The notes: generated by a model not told the origin, from the sequence alone. DNA of 64,000 nt from an uncultured Anaeromassilibacillus sp. (GCA_930987725.1 CAKNKY010000002.1:62001-126000); one strand, 5' to 3'; counted from the first letter of the stretch, positions 1 to 9,251 are shown. Program-made: numbers and translations.

Positions 1-1
1 C

Positions 2-556
2 GGCGGGCGCCTGGCCGCCCGCCGCGCCCGGCAGCTGCGCGGGGAGGGCGCACGGGTGACCGTCCTCTCGCCGTCCTTCCTGCCGGAGCTGGAAGCGGGC
101 GGTTTTGATCTGATCCGCGCGCCGTACAGCCCCGATTACCTGGAGGGCTGCCTGCTCGCGGCCGCGGCCGCCGCGCCGGAGGTCAACCGCCGCCTCGCGC
201 GCGACGCCGCCGCGCGCGGCATCCTCACGCTGGCTGCCGCGCCGGGGGAGGGGGCCGCCGCCCGCGTGATGAAGGCGGGGCAGGAGGGCGTCGTCACAAT
301 CGCCTGCGCCACGGGCGGCGCGTTCCCGGCCGCGAACGGGCAGCTCCTCGCGGATCTGCGGCGGGCGGCCGTTCCGTGGGCCGAAAAGCTGCCGCTTCTC
401 GGCGAGATCCGCCGCCTGCTCCTCGCGCAGGAAGGCAGGGATGCCGGCCCGCTGCTGCGCGGACTCGCGGAAAAACCGGCCGGCGAGCTGGAAGCGCTGC
501 TGCACAGCCTGCGGGAAGCGGCGGGACAGGGCGGAAAAAGCGGGCGGCCTGCCTGA
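2..556 (+). CDS. Siroheme synthase N-terminal type protein (precorrin-2 dehydrogenase/ferrochelatase), 5'-truncated
   Basis: The reading frame is already open at the window edge, so the start lies outside. The visible 184 codons begin within an NAD-binding Rossmann fold (GGRLAARRARQL, then ARVTVLSP), which matches the GGGxVAxRR glycine motif of CysG-N/Met8-type precorrin-2 dehydrogenases. A conserved-looking ATGGAFP segment follows in the middle and a helical tail at the end. The family oxidises precorrin-2 to sirohydrochlorin with NAD and often inserts iron to form siroheme. No uroporphyrinogen methyltransferase domain follows, so this is the short form. It converges on a siroheme-type sulfite reductase gene, which would use the cofactor. 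The exact family limits cannot be judged because the N-terminus is missing. Confidence 0.8.
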   Translation, partial: GGRLAARRARQLRGEGARVTVLSPSFLPELEAGGFDLIRAPYSPDYLEGCLLAAAAAAPEVNRRLARDAAARGILTLAAAPGEGAAARVMKAGQEGVVTIACATGGAFPAANGQLLADLRRAAVPWAEKLPLLGEIRRLLLAQEGRDAGPLLRGLAEKPAGELEALLHSLREAAGQGGKSGRPA

Positions 557-573
557 GCAGACCGCCCGCTTTT
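536..573. terminator. Bidirectional intrinsic terminator
   Basis: A near-perfect inverted repeat (arms AAAAGCGGGCGG and CCGCCCGCTTTT) with a 14-nt loop sits between two convergent genes and continues into a T-rich run on the + side. It overlaps the end of the siroheme synthase gene and probably serves both strands. Confidence 0.85.
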
Positions 574-605
574 GTTCTTTTTTCCTTCAGGGGAGACGCG
601 TTCTC

Positions 606-1541
606 TCAGCAGCTTGCGCCGCCGATCGTCTCCTGCTCGAGGATCTCTTCCTTGCGCTTGAGCAGGTTGTCGGAGATCAGCATCTTCTCCACCTTTGCCG
701 CGCCGAGGCGATCGACCGTCATGCCGAAGCGTTCGCCCGTTTCGCCCTTGCTCTTGAAGAGCAGGATGGCCTTCTCCACCACGTCGAGCGCTTCCTCGCG
801 GGTGAACAGCTTGGAGAGCGGCGTGCCGATGCGCACCTTCTTGCCCCAGCGCCCGCCGACGTACACCTTGTAGAGCGTCTCCGTCTCTTCCATGGCGCCG
901 AAGGGGCAGGCGTGGCGGCAGCGGCCGCAGTTGTTGCATGTTTCGCGGTCAAAGGCCGGCTGCGTGCCGCCGGCCTCGACGGCCTTCATCGGGCAGCTTG
1001 CCTGCACGGCGCACTTGGCGCAGGAGCGGCACTTTTCCGGGTTGAATTTCGGCACGCGCTGGCCCACGATGCCCAGGTCGTTCAGGTCGGGCTTCATGCA
1101 GTTGTTCGGGCAGCCGCCCACGGCAATCTTGAATTTGTGGGGCAGCGTGACGCCGGCATAGCCCACAAAGAAACGGTCGTGGATCTCCTTGGCGAGCGCC
1201 TGCGTGTCATACAGGCCGAACACGCACGTCGTGCCCTTGCAGGATACGACGGGGCGCACGCGGGAGCCGGTGCCGCCGGTGACGAGGCCGTCCTGTGCGA
1301 TGAAGGCCTTGAAGTCCTCGATCTTCTCATAGGGGATGCCCGGCAGCTCCACCGTCAGGCGGGAGGTGAACGCCACCTTGCCGTCGCCGAACTGCTCGGC
1401 AGCCTCGCCGAGGCGGCGGGCCTGGGCGGCGGTGATCACACCGTTTTCGGTGATGACGCGGGCGGAGAAATTCTCCGTGCCGCGGTTGAGCAGGAAACCC
1501 TGCCCCTTGACGCGTTTGATATCGTTCGGGGAAATGGACAT
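606..1541 (-). CDS. Siroheme-type sulfite/nitrite reductase-like protein with ferredoxin insert
   Basis: This 311-residue protein has the siroheme/[4Fe-4S] cysteine pairs of the sulfite/nitrite reductase family: CKGTTC near residue 107 and GGCPNNC about 40 residues later. A ferredoxin-like 2x[4Fe-4S] insert follows (CRSCAKC and CNNCGRC, each with a trailing CP). The first pair is C-x4-C rather than the usual C-x5-C. The size and layout resemble the small single-chain reductases of anaerobes, such as AsrC-like proteins, more than the two-domain CysI. A role in reducing sulfite or another sulfur or nitrogen oxyanion is likely, but the substrate cannot be read from sequence. It lies 54 bp downstream of the CoA-disulfide reductase gene on the same strand and is probably co-transcribed. 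The gap holds a short GC hairpin (1571-1590) without a T-run. Confidence 0.85.
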   Translation of the reverse strand: MSISPNDIKRVKGQGFLLNRGTENFSARVITENGVITAAQARRLGEAAEQFGDGKVAFTSRLTVELPGIPYEKIEDFKAFIAQDGLVTGGTGSRVRPVVSCKGTTCVFGLYDTQALAKEIHDRFFVGYAGVTLPHKFKIAVGGCPNNCMKPDLNDLGIVGQRVPKFNPEKCRSCAKCAVQASCPMKAVEAGGTQPAFDRETCNNCGRCRHACPFGAMEETETLYKVYVGGRWGKKVRIGTPLSKLFTREEALDVVEKAILLFKSKGETGERFGMTVDRLGAAKVEKMLISDNLLKRKEEILEQETIGGASC

Positions 1542-1595
1542 GCTTTGCGCCTCCGTTCTTTCTCTTTCCTGCGCGGGGCGGCCCCGCGCGGTTTG

Positions 1596-3272
1596 TCAAA
1601 TTTCGTAGCAGGGGTGATCGGGAGCCTTCTGCTCCTTCGTCACAAGGCTGTAGAAGCGGTAACCGCCCGTGAGGTTGTAGCAGTCGAAGCCGTGGCCCGA
1701 AAGGATGCGGCACGCCAGATAGCTGCGCAGGCCGCTCTGGCAGTGCACATAGATCGGCTTGGACGGGTCGAGCTCATCGAGGTGCTGGCGCAGCTCGTCG
1801 AGCGGGATGCCGGTGAATCCGTCGATGGCGCCGGCGGCGCGTTCCGCGGGGGTGCGCACGTCCAGCAGCGTCACGCTGCCGTCGCGCGGGAGCGTGGCCA
1901 CGTCGTGCCAGTGGAACGTCTTCACCTTGCCGGTGAGCACATTCTCGATGGCGTAGCCGGCATAGTTCACCGGATCCTTCGCGGAGCCGAACGGCGGGGC
2001 GTAGCACAGCTCGAGCTCCGTGAGGTCGAAGGCCGTCATGTTGGCGCGGATCGCCGTGGCCAGCACGTCGCAGCGCTTGTCGACGCCGTCGTAGCCGATG
2101 AGCTGCGCGCCCAGCAGGCGGCCGGTGCCCTTCTCATAGAGCACCTTCATCGAGATGCCGTGGCCGCCCGGGTAATAGGAAGCGTGGGACTGGTTGTAGG
2201 TGTACATCTTGTCGTAGTCGAGCCCGGCGGCCTGGGCGGCGCGCTCGTTCAGGCCCGTCATGGCGATCGTCATGTCGAAGAGCTTGAGCACGGAGGAACC
2301 CTGCGTGCCCTTGTATTCGCTCGGGAAGCCGCAGATGTTGTCTGCGGCGATGCGGCCCTGCTTGTTGGCCGGGCCGGCCAGCGGCACATAGCCGGGCTGC
2401 TTCGTGACAAAATCGGTGATCTGCACGGCGTCGCCCACGGCGTAGATGTTCTCATCGGATGTGTGCATGCGGCTGTCCACCAGGATGGCGCCGCGCGGGC
2501 TGCACGCGAGGCCGGCCGCTTTGGCGAGCGCCGTATCCGGCCGCACGCCCACGGAGAGGATCACCATGTCCGTCTCGATCTCGCCCTCGTTGAGCTTCAC
2601 GGTGAGCTTGCCGCCCGCGCCTTCCTCCACGGCCTTCACGCCGTTCTTCAGCACAAGGTTCAGCCCCTGGCTGCGCGCGTACTGGTGCACCTCGCAGGCC
2701 ATGTCGAAGTCCAGCGGGGCAATGAGGTGGTCGCTCAGCTCCACGATGGTCGTCTCCACGCCGCTCTGCTTCAGGTTCTCGGCCATCTCCACGCCGATGT
2801 ACCCGCCGCCGATGACGACGGCGCTGTCCGGGAATTCCTCATCCACATAGTCGCGGATGCGCACGGCGTCCGGGATGGTGCGCAGCGTGAACACGCGGCC
2901 GTTCGGCAGGCCGGGCAGCGGCGGCTGCACCGGCTCCGCGCCGGGGGAGAGGATGAGCTTGTCATACGATTCCGTGTAGGTGCCGTCCGCGGTGCGCACC
3001 TCCACGGTCTTTTCGGCGGGGTGCACAGCCGTCACTTCGCTGTTCACACGCACGTCGATGCCGAAGCGCGTGCGGAAGCTTTCCGGCGTCTGCAGCGTGA
3101 GGGCCGATTTCTTCGTGATCGCGCCGCCAACGTAGTACGGCAGGCCGCAATTGGCGAAGGAAATATAGGCGCCCCGCTCGAGCAGGATGATCTCGGCGTT
3201 CTCATCGAGACGGCGCAGGCGTGCCGCGGCGGAAGCGCCGCCGGCCACACCGCCCACAATGACTACCTTCAT
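1596..3272 (-). CDS. CoA-disulfide/persulfide reductase with C-terminal rhodanese domain
   Basis: The protein has 558 residues. The N-terminal FAD/NAD(P)-dependent disulfide oxidoreductase starts with a dinucleotide fold (VVIVGGVAGG) and carries the single-cysteine active site of CoA-disulfide reductases (SFANCGLPYY, Cys42). The C-terminal rhodanese domain has its catalytic loop at HCQSGLRS (Cys511). Fusions of this type reduce CoA-disulfide, CoA-persulfide or polysulfide with NAD(P)H and release sulfide. The start ATG at 3272 is preceded by AAGGAGG; the longer open frame upstream reads through the divergent regulator region and is not coding. With the siroheme reductase downstream and siroheme synthesis next door, it forms a small sulfur-handling group. 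Thiol redox homeostasis is an alternative role. Confidence 0.92.
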   Translation of the reverse strand: MKVVIVGGVAGGASAAARLRRLDENAEIILLERGAYISFANCGLPYYVGGAITKKSALTLQTPESFRTRFGIDVRVNSEVTAVHPAEKTVEVRTADGTYTESYDKLILSPGAEPVQPPLPGLPNGRVFTLRTIPDAVRIRDYVDEEFPDSAVVIGGGYIGVEMAENLKQSGVETTIVELSDHLIAPLDFDMACEVHQYARSQGLNLVLKNGVKAVEEGAGGKLTVKLNEGEIETDMVILSVGVRPDTALAKAAGLACSPRGAILVDSRMHTSDENIYAVGDAVQITDFVTKQPGYVPLAGPANKQGRIAADNICGFPSEYKGTQGSSVLKLFDMTIAMTGLNERAAQAAGLDYDKMYTYNQSHASYYPGGHGISMKVLYEKGTGRLLGAQLIGYDGVDKRCDVLATAIRANMTAFDLTELELCYAPPFGSAKDPVNYAGYAIENVLTGKVKTFHWHDVATLPRDGSVTLLDVRTPAERAAGAIDGFTGIPLDELRQHLDELDPSKPIYVHCQSGLRSYLACRILSGHGFDCYNLTGGYRFYSLVTKEQKAPDHPCYEI

Positions 3273-3380
3273 AACGGTTGACCTCCTTTTTGAAATTGGG
3301 GAGAAGACACCGGTCCGGCAGCAGGTGCCGCCGGACCGGTGCCGCCGGAGCAGCCCGCGGCCGCTTCGGCTTCTACCAAT

Positions 3381-3409
3381 AGAGTACCATGTTTTTGCGG
3401 ATTTGTAAA
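3381..3409 (-). promoter_or_regulatory. Possible promoter of the CoA-disulfide reductase operon
   Basis: On the minus strand TTTACA is followed after 17 bp by TACTCT. The -35 match is good and the -10 match is weak. The spacing and the position about 110 bp before the start codon are the main support. Confidence 0.35.
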
Positions 3410-3479
3410 ATTGTTTTTGCGCGTTTATCAGAAAAAACAGAATCTGCTGCGCGCCGCGCAGCGAGAGAGGAGAATGGCC

Positions 3480-4451
3480 ATGAACGGGGATCTGATGCGC
3501 AGGCTGCGCGAAATTACGGCCGAGGAACGGGAGCTGCTCAGCACGGGGGGCGGCATCCGGCGGGAGCGCTATTCCGCGGACGGCGAGTTCACCGTGGAGA
3601 GCGACCGGCTCATCGGCAGCGGCAGGCTGATGGACGTTTCCACCCACACGCGGTTCGCCTATTTCCCGCGCCACCGCCACAATTATGTGGAGCTCATGTA
3701 TGTGTGCGCAGGCAGCATCACGCACATCCTCGGCGGCAGCAGGACGGTGGTGCTCCGGGAAGGCGATCTGCTGTTTCTCAACCAGTCGTGCCAGCACGAG
3801 ATCCTGCCGGCGGGGGAGGGGGACATCGGCGTGAACATCATTGTGCGGCCGCAGTTCTTCCACACGGCCTTCGGCATGATGGAGGAGGGAGGCAGCCTGA
3901 GCGATTTCCTCTTCCACTGCCTCACGAAGGAGGCGCCGGAGCCGCTCTCCCTGCGGTTTTCCACAGCCGGCATCGTGCCTGTGCAGAACCTGATCGAAAA
4001 CCTGATCTGGGCCGCCGTCTACCGCGACGAGCCGGACAGCCGCGCGAGCCAGCTCACCATGGGCCTGTTGCTTTTGCAGCTGCTGCGCCACTGCGATCCC
4101 CAGCCGGAGGGCGCCGCCGTGGACGGCACCGTCCTGCGCGCCCTGCGCTATATCGAGGATCAATACGCCACCGCCAGCCTGGAAGCCTTTGCCCGTGCGG
4201 AAAACCGGCCTGCCGCCGAAGTGAGCCGCGCCGTGCACCGCGAAACGGGCTCCACCTTCAAGGAGCTGCTGCAGCGCAGGCGGTTTGCACAGGCGGCGTC
4301 GCTGCTGCAGACGACGTCGCTCTCCGCCGCGGACGTGGCCTACGCCGTGGGCTACAGCAACACGAGTTATTTTCACCGCCGGTTCCGCGAACTCTACGGC
4401 ATGAGCCCGCGGGAATACCGGCAGACCGCCCGCGCCGGGGCCCACAAATAA
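3480..4451 (+). CDS. AraC-family transcriptional regulator, probably of the rhamnose operon
   Basis: About 323 residues. The N-terminal half is a cupin-like sensor domain (HRHNYVELMYV, then REGDLLFLNQ). The last 100 residues form the paired helix-turn-helix AraC domain, with the typical second-helix signature VGYSNTSYFHRRFRELYGMSP. Such proteins bind sugars through the cupin and activate nearby catabolic operons. It is encoded immediately upstream of and parallel to rhaBAD, which points to an L-rhamnose regulator analogous to RhaR/RhaS; this is inferred from position. ATG codons occur at 3474 and 3480. The second is chosen because AGGAG at 3468-3472 then has 7-nt spacing. Confidence 0.88.
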   Translation: MNGDLMRRLREITAEERELLSTGGGIRRERYSADGEFTVESDRLIGSGRLMDVSTHTRFAYFPRHRHNYVELMYVCAGSITHILGGSRTVVLREGDLLFLNQSCQHEILPAGEGDIGVNIIVRPQFFHTAFGMMEEGGSLSDFLFHCLTKEAPEPLSLRFSTAGIVPVQNLIENLIWAAVYRDEPDSRASQLTMGLLLLQLLRHCDPQPEGAAVDGTVLRALRYIEDQYATASLEAFARAENRPAAEVSRAVHRETGSTFKELLQRRRFAQAASLLQTTSLSAADVAYAVGYSNTSYFHRRFRELYGMSPREYRQTARAGAHK

Positions 4452-4485
4452 GGACGCATTTTTTTGCAAGCCGCGTCCTTTCCTT
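4450..4485 (+). terminator. Weak hairpin after the AraC gene
   Basis: AAGGACGC pairs with GCGTCCTT around a 15-nt loop and is followed by a pyrimidine-rich but interrupted T tract. It could partly separate the regulator transcript from rhaB. A TAGAAT -10-like element at 4502-4507 follows without a recognisable -35, as expected for an activator-dependent rhaB promoter. Confidence 0.45.
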
Positions 4486-4569
4486 TTCCGTTTTCCGGGG
4501 TTAGAATAAAGCCAGAAAAGGCCGCGGGCCGCCGGGATCGGCCCGGCGCGCAGCCGGAAGGAAAGGGGA

Positions 4570-5988
4570 ATGGATATGCCGCAAATCAGCCTTGCCGTGG
4601 ACATCGGCGCCTCCAGCGGGAAAATGCTGCTCGGCTGGGTGGAGGAGGGCCGCCTGCTCACCGAGGAGGTCTGGCGCTTCCCGAACGGGGCGAAAAAGCA
4701 GGGCGGCCGCCGCTGCTGGGATGTGGACGGCCTGTTCGATCAGATCGTGCGGGGCCTTGCGCACTGCGCCGAAATCGGAAAGATCCCGTCGTCCGTGGGC
4801 ATCGACACGTGGGCGGTGGACTTCGTGCTGATCGGCCGGGACGGACGCCGCCTGGGCGACGCGGTGTGCTACCGCGACCACCGCACCGACGGCATGGACA
4901 AAAAGCTGCTCGAAATCCTCTCCGAGGAGGAGCTCTACGCGCGCACCGGCATCCAGAAGCAGATTTTCAACACGATTTACCAGCTTCTTGCCGTGAAGGA
5001 GCAGGAGCCGGAGCTGCTCGAGCAGGCGGAGCACCTGCTGCTCATCCCGGATTACCTGCACTACTGCCTCACGGGGCAAATCTGCACGGAGTACACGAAC
5101 GCCACCACGACGGCCCTCGTCAACGCGCACACGCGCGACTGGGACTGGGAGCTCATCGACCGCCTTGGCCTGCCGCGCCGCCTCTTCTGCAAGCTTGTGC
5201 AGCCGGGCGAGCGATTGGGCGATCTCCTGCCGGACGTCGCGCGCCGCGCCGGGTACTCCTGCAGCGTCGTGCTGCCCGCCACGCATGACACCGGTTCCGC
5301 CGTGCTGGCCGTGCCCGCGCAGGAGGAAAATTTCCTCTTCCTGAGCTCCGGCACCTGGTCGCTCATCGGCATGGAGCGCTGTGAGCCGGATTGCTCCGCG
5401 CAGAGCCGTGCCGCCAATTTCACGAACGAGGGCGGCTACGGCGGCACGATCCGCTATCTGAAAAACATCATGGGCCTGTGGATGATCCAGTCGATCCGCG
5501 CCGAGCTGGGCGAGGAGATGACCTTCGCCCGCCTTTCGGAGCTGGCGGAGGAGGCCGGCCCCTTCCCGGCGGAGATCGATGTGGACGATCCCTCCTTCCT
5601 CGCGCCGGAGAGCATGAAGGAGGCCGTGCAGGCGTATTGCCGCCGCACCGGCCAGGCCGTGCCGCAGTCGCCGGGCGAGCTCGCCTCCTGTGTGTATGCC
5701 GGGCTGGCCGCCCGCTACGGCCAGGCGGTGCGCGAGCTCTTCGCGCTCACCGGCGTCTCCTGCCCGCGCCTCTACATCGTGGGCGGCGGCAGCCGCGACG
5801 CGCTGCTCAACCGTCTCACGGCGCAGGCCACCGGCAAGGAGGTGTTCACCGGCCCCTCCGAGGGCACGGCCGTGGGCAACCTGCTGGCCCAGCTGCTGGC
5901 GCAGGGCGTGTTCTCCTCCGTGGCGGAGGCGCGCGGGGCCGTGCGCCGCTCCTTCCCCGTCGGCTGTGTGAGGCCGCGGCCGCAATGA
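4570..5988 (+). CDS. rhaB: Rhamnulokinase
   Basis: This 472-residue FGGY-family sugar kinase phosphorylates L-rhamnulose at O1 in the cytoplasm. The N-terminal ATPase motif reads AVDIGASSGK. The sugar-binding part contains IDTWAVDFVL and CYRDHRTDGM, characteristic of RhaB. The second actin-like domain shows THDTGSAV and a late GGGSRDALLN loop contacting the nucleotide. Length is close to the usual 470-490. ATG codons at 4570 and 4576 both have usable purine-rich sites upstream (AAGGA and AGGGG), so the first residues are uncertain. It opens the rhaBAD series, with 69 bp to rhaA. Confidence 0.95.
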   Translation: MDMPQISLAVDIGASSGKMLLGWVEEGRLLTEEVWRFPNGAKKQGGRRCWDVDGLFDQIVRGLAHCAEIGKIPSSVGIDTWAVDFVLIGRDGRRLGDAVCYRDHRTDGMDKKLLEILSEEELYARTGIQKQIFNTIYQLLAVKEQEPELLEQAEHLLLIPDYLHYCLTGQICTEYTNATTTALVNAHTRDWDWELIDRLGLPRRLFCKLVQPGERLGDLLPDVARRAGYSCSVVLPATHDTGSAVLAVPAQEENFLFLSSGTWSLIGMERCEPDCSAQSRAANFTNEGGYGGTIRYLKNIMGLWMIQSIRAELGEEMTFARLSELAEEAGPFPAEIDVDDPSFLAPESMKEAVQAYCRRTGQAVPQSPGELASCVYAGLAARYGQAVRELFALTGVSCPRLYIVGGGSRDALLNRLTAQATGKEVFTGPSEGTAVGNLLAQLLAQGVFSSVAEARGAVRRSFPVGCVRPRPQ

Positions 5989-6057
5989 ATCCGCAGGGAG
6001 CGCACGCGCCTTTCTCCGCAAACGCAAGTGAAACATCAAAAAAGGAGGACGATTGAA

Positions 6058-7302
6058 ATGACAAGATATGAGGAAGCCCGCGAACGGTATGCCGTGCTGG
6101 GCAGCAACACCGAGCAGGCCATGGAGGAACTGGCCAAAATCCGCATCTCCGTCAACTGCTGGCAGGGGGACGACGTGAAGGGGTTCCTGTTCCGCGATCG
6201 CGATCTCTCCGGCGGCATCCAGGCTACCGGCAATTACCCGGGCGCGGCGCGCACGCCGCAGGAGCTGCGCCAGGATATGGAGAAAGCCTTCTCCCTCATC
6301 CCGGGCAAGCACAAGGTCAACCTGCACTCCACGTATGCCGACACGGACGAGAAGATCGATCTCGACGCCATCGAGCCGCGCCACTATGAGAGCTGGGTGC
6401 AGTGGGCGAAGGAGCAGGATCTCGGCCTCGACTTCAACCCCACGTGCTTCTCCCACGAGAAGGCGGAGAGCGGCTACACGCTCTCGAGCGCGGATGAGTC
6501 CATCCGCTCCTTCTGGGTGGAGCACTGCCGCCGCAGCCGCCGCGTGGGCGAGTATTTCGGCAAGGAGCTCGGGCAGAAGTGCGTCACGAACATCTGGGTG
6601 CCGGACGGCAGCAAGGATGTCCCCGTGGATCGCTACAGCCCGCGCCTGCGCCTGAAGCAGTCGCTTGACGAGATCTTCGCCGAGCGGCTCGACCCGGCCG
6701 CCAACCTCGACGCCGTCGAGAGCAAGCTCTTCGGCATCGGCTCGGAAAGCTACGTCGTGGGCTCGCATGAGTTTTACATGGGCTACGCGATGAAGAACGG
6801 CGTGGCCGTCTGCCTCGACGCCGGCCATTTCCACCCCACCGAGGTGATCAGCAACAAGATTTCGTCGCTGCTGCTGTTCAGCAACGAGATGCTGCTGCAC
6901 GTTTCCCGCCCCGTCCGCTGGGACAGCGACCATGTCGTCATCCTTGACGACGAGCTGCAGGAGATCGCCTTTGAGGTGGTGCGCAACGGCCTGCTGCCGC
7001 GCATCCACATCGGCCTCGACTTTTTCGACGCCAGCATCAACCGCGTGGCCGCGTGGGTGATCGGCACGCGCAACATGCAGAAAGCGCTGCTGCGCGCCCT
7101 GCTCGAGCCCACCGCCCAGATGAAGCAGCTCGAGCTCGACGGCGATTACACCGCCCGCCTTGCCTACCTCGAGGAGCTTAAGGCCATGCCCTGGCAGGCC
7201 GTGTGGGAGGAATTCTGCCGCCGCCAGAACGTGCCCGGCGGCCTCGGCTGGCTGGACGAAGTCCGCGCTTACGAGAAATCCATCCTCGAAAGCCGCGCCT
7301 GA
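6058..7302 (+). CDS. rhaA: L-rhamnose isomerase
   Basis: This 414-residue protein matches L-rhamnose isomerase across its whole length, for example in [11 protein letters not shown] near the N-terminus and the later metal-site region with [16 protein letters not shown] and [11 protein letters not shown]. The enzyme is a TIM-barrel, divalent-metal-dependent aldose-ketose isomerase that converts L-rhamnose to L-rhamnulose. The ATG at 6058 is preceded by AAAGGAGG with good spacing. It sits between rhamnulokinase and the aldolase. The final product pathway (lactaldehyde reductase or a propanediol microcompartment) is not in the window. Confidence 0.95.
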   Translation: MTRYEEARERYAVLGSNTEQAMEELAKIRISVNCWQGDDVKGFLFRDRDLSGGIQATGNYPGAARTPQELRQDMEKAFSLIPGKHKVNLHSTYADTDEKIDLDAIEPRHYESWVQWAKEQDLGLDFNPTCFSHEKAESGYTLSSADESIRSFWVEHCRRSRRVGEYFGKELGQKCVTNIWVPDGSKDVPVDRYSPRLRLKQSLDEIFAERLDPAANLDAVESKLFGIGSESYVVGSHEFYMGYAMKNGVAVCLDAGHFHPTEVISNKISSLLLFSNEMLLHVSRPVRWDSDHVVILDDELQEIAFEVVRNGLLPRIHIGLDFFDASINRVAAWVIGTRNMQKALLRALLEPTAQMKQLELDGDYTARLAYLEELKAMPWQAVWEEFCRRQNVPGGLGWLDEVRAYEKSILESRA

Positions 7303-7325
7303 TCACGGGAAAGAAGGAAAGAGAC

Positions 7326-8141
7326 ATGAACCATATTCTGGAAGCGCCTTTTGTGCGCGAAATGTGCCACATCACCGCCAACATGTACCGCATGGGCTGG
7401 GACGAGCGCAACGGCGGCAACATCAGCTGGATCCTGGAGGAGACAGCCGTCACGCAGTATCTGGACCCGAACGAGGTGCTGCGCACGCTGCCGCTGAGCT
7501 TCGACGCCTCCGCCCTCGCCGGCCGCTATCTGATCGTGACGGGCACGGGCCGCTATTTCCGCAATGTGGAGCGCTGCCCGCAGGAGAACATGGGTGTGAT
7601 CCGCATCGCGCAGGACGGCCGCAGCTACGACATTCTCTGGGGCTTTGAGCACGGCGGCAAGCCCACCAGCGAACTGCCCACCCACCTGATGAACCACATC
7701 GCCCGCCTGCGCGTCGATCCGCAGCACCGCATTGTGATGCACTGCCACCCCGCCAACATCCTGGCCATGACGTATGTCCACGATCTCGACGACCGCGCAT
7801 TCACGAAAACGCTGTGGCGCATGTCCACCGAGTGCATCGTCGTGTTCCCGGAGGGCATCTCCGTGCTGCCGTGGATGGTGTGCGGCACGAACGAGATCGG
7901 CGAGGCCACCGCGGAGAAGATCCGCGACACGCGCATCGTGCTCTGGGCCGCGCACGGCATCTTCGGCACCGGCCGCGACATGGACGAGGTCTTCGGCCTC
8001 ATCGAGACGGTCGAGAAGGCCGCCGAGATCTACATGAAGATCGGCGGCAGGGAGATCCGCCAGTCGATCACCGACGCAGAGCTCGCCGCCCTGTGCAAGG
8101 AGTTTGGCCTCACCCCGCGCGAGGGCTACCTCGATCTCTAA
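7326..8141 (+). CDS. rhaD: Rhamnulose-1-phosphate aldolase
   Basis: At 271 residues the protein is nearly the length of E. coli RhaD (274). It is a class II zinc aldolase that cleaves L-rhamnulose 1-phosphate to dihydroxyacetone phosphate and L-lactaldehyde. The zinc ligands are visible as His139 and His141 (MHCHPAN) and His210 (AAHGIFG), the same spacing as in the E. coli enzyme. The phosphate-binding region NGGNIS occurs near the N-terminus. It begins 23 bp after rhaA and is the last gene of the operon, followed by a strong terminator. Confidence 0.95.
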   Translation: MNHILEAPFVREMCHITANMYRMGWDERNGGNISWILEETAVTQYLDPNEVLRTLPLSFDASALAGRYLIVTGTGRYFRNVERCPQENMGVIRIAQDGRSYDILWGFEHGGKPTSELPTHLMNHIARLRVDPQHRIVMHCHPANILAMTYVHDLDDRAFTKTLWRMSTECIVVFPEGISVLPWMVCGTNEIGEATAEKIRDTRIVLWAAHGIFGTGRDMDEVFGLIETVEKAAEIYMKIGGREIRQSITDAELAALCKEFGLTPREGYLDL

Positions 8142-8165
8142 ACCGCGCACGCGCAGCGTTCCCGG

Positions 8166-8213
8166 GCGGCCGGGGTTTCAGGGCGGAAGGCCCTGCGGCC
8201 CCGGCCGCTTTTT
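8166..8213 (+). terminator. Intrinsic terminator of the rhamnose operon
   Basis: GCGGCCGGGG pairs with CCCCGGCCGC, with an inner GGGC/GCCC helix, directly followed by TTTTT. Confidence 0.85.
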
Positions 8214-8252
8214 CCTGCCCGCGCGCGGCGGGAAAAAGCGGAGGGTTCCGCC

Positions 8253-8281
8253 TTGACTTTACCGCTTTACCTTCCTATAAT
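8253..8281 (+). promoter_or_regulatory. Sigma-A promoter for the hydroxyproline dehydratase operon
   Basis: TTGACT and a perfect TATAAT are separated by exactly 17 bp, about 60 bp before the activase start codon and after the rhaD terminator. Confidence 0.85.
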
Positions 8282-8348
8282 AATCTCATTCACATTTGCA
8301 TAAACGCCCCGCCCGGCGCGGGCGGAAAGAAAAGAGGGAAAAAAGCGG

Positions 8349-9251
8349 ATGGAAGGGCTGTCCGTGTTCAACATCCAGCGGTATTCGATCCACGACGGGG
8401 ACGGCATCCGCACTACGATCTTTTTCAAGGGCTGCCCGCTGCACTGCGCGTGGTGCCACAACCCGGAAAGCTGGAACGCTTCCCCCGAGCTGATGTGGGA
8501 CGAAGAAAAATGCACGCAGTGCGGCGCGTGCACGGCCGTCTGCCCGCAGGGCGCGGCCCCGGCGGGGAAGGGGCGGATCGACCGGGCGCGCTGCATCGCC
8601 TGCGGCGCGTGCGTGGGAGCCTGCCTCGCGGGGGCGCGGCAGATCTCCGGCAGGCGGTATGCGCCGGCCGAGCTCGTGCGGCTCGTCTCCCGCGATTCGA
8701 TGTTTTACGAGGAATCGGGCGGCGGCGTGACGCTCTCCGGCGGCGAGGTGATGGCGGCCGAGCCGTTTGACGAGGTCGCGGAGCTGTGCCGCCTGCTGAA
8801 GGGGGAGGGGATCTCCGTGTTCGTGGATACGTCCGGCATGGCGCCCTTCGGGCGGTTCGAGCGGATCTTGGAAGACGTGGATTGTTTCCTCTACGACATC
8901 AAGGCGATGGACCGCGGAAAGCACAAAAAATGGATCGGCGCGGACAACGCCCTGATCCTCGAAAACCTGCGCCGCCTGAGCGACGGCGGCGCGCGCATCC
9001 GCCTGCGGCTGCCCCTCGTGGAGGGCGTCAACGCGGAGGAGGAGGACATCGAGCCCGTCATCGGGCTGCTGCGCGGGGGCGTGCGGGCGGAAAAAATCCA
9101 CCTGCTGCCGTATCACGAGTTCGGCAGGGAAAAATTTGCGCGGCTCGGCCGCGGGTCCGAGCCGTTCGGCGTGCCCTCGCAGGAAAAGCTGGAACGGTTT
9201 ACGGCGATGTTCCGCGAAGCCGGATACCCGCAGGTTGTCATCGGCGGGTGA
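8349..9251 (+). CDS. Glycyl radical enzyme activase (radical SAM), partner of HypD
   Basis: This 300-residue radical SAM protein of the PflA type carries the SAM-cluster motif CPLHCAWC (Cys29, Cys33, Cys36). An inserted ferredoxin domain has two four-cysteine clusters (CTQCGACTAVC and CIACGACVGAC), as in activases of dehydratase-type glycyl radical enzymes. The SAM-binding GGE motif appears as LSGGEVM. It would abstract hydrogen from the C-terminal glycine of the following enzyme, using S-adenosylmethionine and reduced cluster electrons. The gene lies 33 bp upstream of hypD, so the partnership is clear. The activase of this pair is sometimes called HypE in the hydroxyproline literature and is unrelated to hydrogenase HypE. 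Confidence 0.93.
   Translation: MEGLSVFNIQRYSIHDGDGIRTTIFFKGCPLHCAWCHNPESWNASPELMWDEEKCTQCGACTAVCPQGAAPAGKGRIDRARCIACGACVGACLAGARQISGRRYAPAELVRLVSRDSMFYEESGGGVTLSGGEVMAAEPFDEVAELCRLLKGEGISVFVDTSGMAPFGRFERILEDVDCFLYDIKAMDRGKHKKWIGADNALILENLRRLSDGGARIRLRLPLVEGVNAEEEDIEPVIGLLRGGVRAEKIHLLPYHEFGREKFARLGRGSEPFGVPSQEKLERFTAMFREAGYPQVVIGG

Noticed and set aside
441..3281. A 946-codon plus-strand frame over the sulfur genes
   Set aside because: It is the antisense of two conserved minus-strand enzymes and has no domain signature.
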